Origin: Thalassobacillus sp043497085
GTDB lineage: Bacteria > Bacillota > Bacilli > Bacillales > Halobacillaceae
Reading direction: 5' to 3' (one strand)
DNA: 64,000 nt
Assembly: GCA_043497085.1 (NCBI GenBank)
Contig: JBIEKI010000010.1
Shown: one piece after another, positions 60,961 to 64,000 of the stretch
Layout of the letters: every line of letters starts with the position of its first letter
Numbering within the stretch: the first letter of the stretch is position 1
The notes under the pieces: generated by a model
The model's database searches: none
What the model was told of the DNA's origin: nothing
The model's input: the letters and a program-made list of their open reading frames with translations, nothing else
Position numbers and translations under genes: made by a program

Positions 60961-61260
60961 ATGGAGCTGAAAAATGTAAGCAGTATGGGGATGAAAGTTC
61001 TGTTATCGATTGTTTTCGTTCCATTGTTGTTCGGGTTGGGAATCGGCTTCAGTGGAGGAGCTCTTGCGGCGGTACTAGCAAGTATTTTACGGCTGTTCCA
61101 TTGGGACTTCATTTATATCGGATTCTTATCGGACGTAAGCTGGAATTATTGGGGAGAAATTATCGGAGCACTATTAGGTGCCATGTTATTAACTTTTTTA
61201 GCTTGGATTTCATGGCATGCATTAGGCAGGTTCATCCAAAGATTTTGGCGCGCTTCATAA
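60961..61260 (+). CDS. Small membrane protein of unknown function (99 aa)
   Basis: GGGGGG lies very close to the ATG at 60961; an ATG eight codons later may be used instead. The product has two or three hydrophobic segments (MKVLLSIVFVPLLFGLGIGF, then LAAVLASILRLF, then IIGALLGAMLLTFLAWIS). I do not recognise a family. It follows the phospholipase-family gene by about 100 bases with no terminator seen between them. Confidence 0.6.
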   Translation: MELKNVSSMGMKVLLSIVFVPLLFGLGIGFSGGALAAVLASILRLFHWDFIYIGFLSDVSWNYWGEIIGALLGAMLLTFLAWISWHALGRFIQRFWRAS

Positions 61261-61274
61261 AATACAACATGTCG

Positions 61275-61462
61275 AACAAAAGCGCAAGCGCCTTGCTAGT
61301 AATGACGTTCGACTAAAAACGGCACGTCCTGTGCCAACATCGAACTGACCTGCATCCTGCAGGCCTCCGACAAGCTTAAGCCAAGCCTCGCCGTGACGTT
61401 TTCTTGTCACAGAGAGGCTTGACTTAAGACCTCGAGGGGGTAGGCGCTGGAGCTGGATGCAG
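61275..61462. repeat. Structured dispersed repeat, type D
   Basis: Terminal AGCGCAAGCGCC and GGCGCTGGAGCT bracket a series of nested hairpins: GGCAC-GTCCT-GTGCC, CCTGCATCCTGCAGG, and CTTAAGCCAAGCCTC…GAGGCTTGACTTAAG enclosing GTGAC…GTCAC. The AGCGC…GGCGCTGGAGCT type of element is familiar to me from other Bacillus-group genomes. It is unrelated to types A–C. Non-coding. Confidence 0.7.
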
Positions 61463-61483
61463 CCCACTGCTATAGATCCTGAC

Positions 61484-62779
61484 TTACGTGTGTATTTCTA
61501 CTTTATCTTTGAGCCGTGTCTGGTCCTTCGCATCTTTCATCCCTTGCTCGACATCCACTTTTTGAAGCAACAACAAACCAAGAACAAAAAATACGATCAG
61601 AGCCAGAATTCCCAACCGGCTTGACCCCGTCAATTGCCCGACTATCGCAAATAAAAACGGACCAAAAATAGCAGCGAATTTAGACGAAATTCCATAGAAA
61701 CCGAAGAACTCGGCATGACGGTCGCCGGGCACCATGCGGCCAAAAATAGATCTGCTCAAGGATTGGGCACCGCCCTGTACCATGCCGACACAGATAGCTA
61801 ATAAATAAAAATGAAAGGCAGAAGTCATAAAATATCCGATGATAACAATTATGATGTAGACGACAAGACTGAGGGAAAGCGCCTTTTTAGCAGTGATTTT
61901 ACCGGCAATCCAACCAAACAAAAAGGTGAAAGGAATCCCGACGAACTGAGTGATCAAAAGCGCAAGGATCAAGTCGTTGCTGCCGATACCTATATCCCGC
62001 CCATAGACGGTCGCCATTTTGATAATGGTGGAAATACCATCATTGAACAGCCAAAAAGCAATCAGGAATAAAAATAGCTGCTTGTATTGTTTGATTTCCT
62101 TAAATGTAGTTCCGACACGGTTGAAGCCAATACGAACATAGGACTTTGTCCGTTTGGATTTGACTTTTTTCTCTTCAAAAATATTTTTGAATAACGGAAT
62201 GGAGAATACCAGCCACCACACCCCGACGGATACAAATGCCAATTTGGTAGCTGCTAATGTATTCGCAATACCGAATAAAGCTGGCTGCATAATCATCAGC
62301 AGATTGATTGCCAGCAGTACCCCACCTCCTATATATCCAAAAGCGAAGCCCCAGGTAGATACTTTGTCGATTGTATTTTCATCGGCTACTTCTGGCAAAA
62401 AAGCATCATAGAACACATTACCTCCTGAGAAGCCGATGGTACCGAACACCATTAGGACAGACGCCAGCAGGTAGTCTCCCTCCCCGACAAAAGCCATCAG
62501 GATACTCGCGAGCATCCCCATGAATGCAAAAAACATCAAGAACTTCTTTTTCGCAGCAGAGTAGTCGCTGATCGCCCCGAGCACTGGCGCCAGGACAGCT
62601 ACAATCAATACGGCAATCGACTGTGTATAGCCCCAGTAACTTGCTGCCAATGACTCTTTCAAACCAACCGCTGCCACATCATAATAAAATATAGGCAGTA
62701 CAGCTGCCATCATCGTTGTAGCAAAGGCAGAGTTCCCGAAATCATAGAATACCCAGCTTAACACCGGTTTCTTTTTCAT
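61484..62779 (-). CDS. UMF1 family MFS transporter
   Basis: This 431-residue membrane protein with about twelve helices belongs to the UMF1/Atg22-like branch of the major facilitator superfamily. The N-terminal signature LSWVFYDFGNSAFATTMMAA is typical, as is GFAFGYIGGGVLLAINLLMI near residue 150. The transported compound is unknown. GGGGGAAAGG precedes the ATG. It is a single-gene unit divergent from the gene at 62885. Confidence 0.87.
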   Translation of the reverse strand: MKKKPVLSWVFYDFGNSAFATTMMAAVLPIFYYDVAAVGLKESLAASYWGYTQSIAVLIVAVLAPVLGAISDYSAAKKKFLMFFAFMGMLASILMAFVGEGDYLLASVLMVFGTIGFSGGNVFYDAFLPEVADENTIDKVSTWGFAFGYIGGGVLLAINLLMIMQPALFGIANTLAATKLAFVSVGVWWLVFSIPLFKNIFEEKKVKSKRTKSYVRIGFNRVGTTFKEIKQYKQLFLFLIAFWLFNDGISTIIKMATVYGRDIGIGSNDLILALLITQFVGIPFTFLFGWIAGKITAKKALSLSLVVYIIIVIIGYFMTSAFHFYLLAICVGMVQGGAQSLSRSIFGRMVPGDRHAEFFGFYGISSKFAAIFGPFLFAIVGQLTGSSRLGILALIVFFVLGLLLLQKVDVEQGMKDAKDQTRLKDKVEIHT

Positions 62780-62884
62780 AACCTTTCCCCCATCAAGATC
62801 AGACTTGTTATACTAAGCATAGCAAAATTTTACTATTACGATGCAGTTTTTTTCTGAAAATTATATTTATTTAGGAGGCATACG

Positions 62885-63505
62885 ATGAAAGTTGCTGTAT
62901 TCGGGGCGACCGGAAGAGTCGGCTCCGTATTTACTGAATTAGCCGGAGGTTCAGGATGGGAAGTCAATGCTCTTATTAGAAATCCCAATAAAATTCCCAC
63001 TTCGTTCAGAAAAGTTAACGTGATAGAAGGAAATGCCTCCCGTCGGTCTGATGTGGAAGCCACCATCCAGGGCTGTGATGCCGTTTTTGTCGCACTTGGC
63101 ACCGATAAATCAGATACCCTGTCAGTCTCTACCCCTCTGATAATCGAAGCCATGAAAAAATCTAACGTAATCAGGGCAGTCGTCATTGGGACCGCAGGCA
63201 TATTGGACAGCCGTTTTCAAGCAGGGAAATATCGTTTTGAAACAACAGAAAGTAAACGCAAGTCGACGGCAGCTGCTGAGGAACACTTAAAGGCTTATCA
63301 AGCATGGAAAGCCAGCGGACTCGACTGGACATACATCTGCCCTACTTACCTGCCTGACGGTGAGGAGCAGGGAGACGTGCGCTTTGAACGCAGCTTCCTT
63401 CCTGAAAATGGCAAAAAGGTAACCGTTGGGGATACCGCCCGTTTCGCTTTTGATACGCTTGTGCAGGAGAAATTCATCCAGCAAAAGATCGGAATATGTT
63501 ACTGA
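62885..63505 (+). CDS. NAD(P)-binding SDR-type protein
   Basis: This 206-residue Rossmann-fold protein of the atypical short-chain dehydrogenase group (NmrA/biliverdin-reductase-B-like, similar to YwnB) has the cofactor loop VAVFGATGRVGSVF at the N-terminus and the typical SGLDWTYICPTYLPDGEE late in the protein. The substrate is unknown. AGGAGG precedes the ATG. Confidence 0.85.
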   Translation: MKVAVFGATGRVGSVFTELAGGSGWEVNALIRNPNKIPTSFRKVNVIEGNASRRSDVEATIQGCDAVFVALGTDKSDTLSVSTPLIIEAMKKSNVIRAVVIGTAGILDSRFQAGKYRFETTESKRKSTAAAEEHLKAYQAWKASGLDWTYICPTYLPDGEEQGDVRFERSFLPENGKKVTVGDTARFAFDTLVQEKFIQQKIGICY

Positions 63506-63534
63506 TCCTTAAATTTTGCTATGTTAAATCTCTG

Positions 63535-63740
63535 TGATGATTTTACAGTTAAGCTCCCTTTACTTGAAGACTCAGTTTCGAGATAGTGGGGTCCGTTACC
63601 ATAAGATTAATAGGGTGGTCGGGAAACGACTCGCTTTCCTGCGGGGGACCTGACAAGCTTCCTCGGGCTAAAGCCCTGCGGATCTTGCCTAGCCCCTTCT
63701 CCCGCGGGAGTATCGCCGTTTCCCCATAACCGTCAAGCTA
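63535..63740. repeat. Dispersed palindromic repeat, type B core (copy 7)
   Basis: The flank TTAAGCTCCCTTTACTTGAA and CAGTTTCGAGATAGTGGGGT lead into CGACTCGCTTTCC-TGCGGGGGACC, the GGGCTAAAGCCC hairpin and GCCTAGCCCCTTCTCCCGCG. The CTTTCC-TGCGGG junction at 63634–63645 is the empty form of the cassette C insertion point. It is nearly the reverse complement of 8980–9190. Confidence 0.8.
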
Positions 63741-63857
63741 ACAATGAGTGTTGCGAAAAGAGAGTTATGACCGATCTATTTTTCAATATTTTTCCAACCA
63801 TAACCTTAACTTTCACTATACAAATTCAATCATTCTTAAAACCCTGTCTTTAAAGCC

Positions 63858-64000
63858 TTATTTATAAGCTATGCCTAAAATGTCAAACGGACTAGTATGC
63901 TTTTTCCTATGCTCTTTTCTTCCGTGTCGCCTGGCATTTTCAAAGATAGCTTCCATCAGCTTACATACACTCTTTGTATCGGATTGGCTGGGGGATACGA
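63858..64000 (-). CDS. C-terminal end of an unidentified basic protein (partial)
   Basis: A minus-strand frame enters at the right edge and ends with TAA at 63858. The visible 46 residues are strongly basic (FENARRHGRKEHRKKH, then PFDILGIAYK). No family can be assigned from this fragment and no terminator is seen downstream, so it is a tentative call. Confidence 0.35.
   Translation of the reverse strand, partial: VSPSQSDTKSVCKLMEAIFENARRHGRKEHRKKHTSPFDILGIAYK

Noticed and set aside
1..64000. CRISPR arrays, tRNA/rRNA genes and complete insertion sequences
   Set aside because: No regularly spaced direct repeats, no cloverleaf or rRNA-like sequence, and no transposase frame were seen on reading both strands.

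Overview
The window is a contiguous chromosomal segment of a spore-forming member of the Bacillaceae. Gene content and order closely follow the yhe–yha–ecs–hem–yhf–comK–yhj–add stretch of the Bacillus subtilis chromosome, with local inversions and insertions. The opuA glycine-betaine transporter and two GbsR-type regulators suggest a halotolerant or halophilic relative such as Halobacillus or Thalassobacillus; that genus-level guess is inference. I see no rRNA, tRNA, prophage, CRISPR array or intact insertion sequence.

Layout. 1–4143: addB and the 5' part of addA (recombinational repair helicase-nuclease). 4.2–8.6 kb: an MFS transporter, signal peptidase I, yhjE, yhjD, a shortened comK and a DUF3939 (YhfM-like) protein. 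8.65–9.6 kb: two dispersed palindromic repeats and an orphan terminator. 9.6–15 kb: a SCO protein, acyl-CoA ligase lcfB with a FadR-type operator, lipoate ligase lplJ, yhfI, the zinc-ribbon peptide yhfH and a CAP-domain lipoprotein. 15.2–21.6 kb: the coproporphyrin-dependent haem genes hemE-hemH-hemY, pbpF, and hmoB. 21.7–25 kb: liaF-liaS-liaR and a PAP2 phosphatase. 25–31.7 kb: a ferritin-like protein, yhaA, the ecsABC locus, hit, trpP (with a TRAP-like site on its ribosome-binding site) and yhaH.

32.2–37.8 kb: the opuA operon, a divergent GbsR-like regulator and a right-handed beta-helix protein. 38–43 kb: a DUF3267-like membrane protein, small sporulation-type peptides, prsA, yhaL, yhaM and a second GbsR-like regulator. 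43–51 kb: yhaN-yhaO (Rad50/Mre11-like), yhaP-yhaQ (ABC exporter), yhzD and yhaR. 51–60 kb: yheA, yheB, a YheC/D coat protein, a CstR-type repressor, a YxkF-like regulator, msmX, an alpha/beta SASP and fumC. 60–64 kb: a zinc-dependent phospholipase-C-family protein, a UMF1 transporter, an NAD(P)-binding protein and the end of an unidentified gene at the right edge.

The genes fall into housekeeping modules: DNA repair (addAB, yhaNO, and possibly yhaM), haem synthesis and turnover (hemEHY, hmoB), envelope and secretion (sipV, prsA, pbpF, ecs, lia), osmoprotection (opuA, gbsR-like), fatty-acid and lipoate use (lcfB, yhaR, lplJ) and sporulation (SASP, YheC/D, YjcZ-type peptide, YhaL). The most unusual feature is a family of dispersed palindromic repeats. 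Two of them carry the same 124-bp hairpin cassette inserted at an identical internal point with a CTTTCC repeated at both ends, and empty versions of the site also lie in this window.
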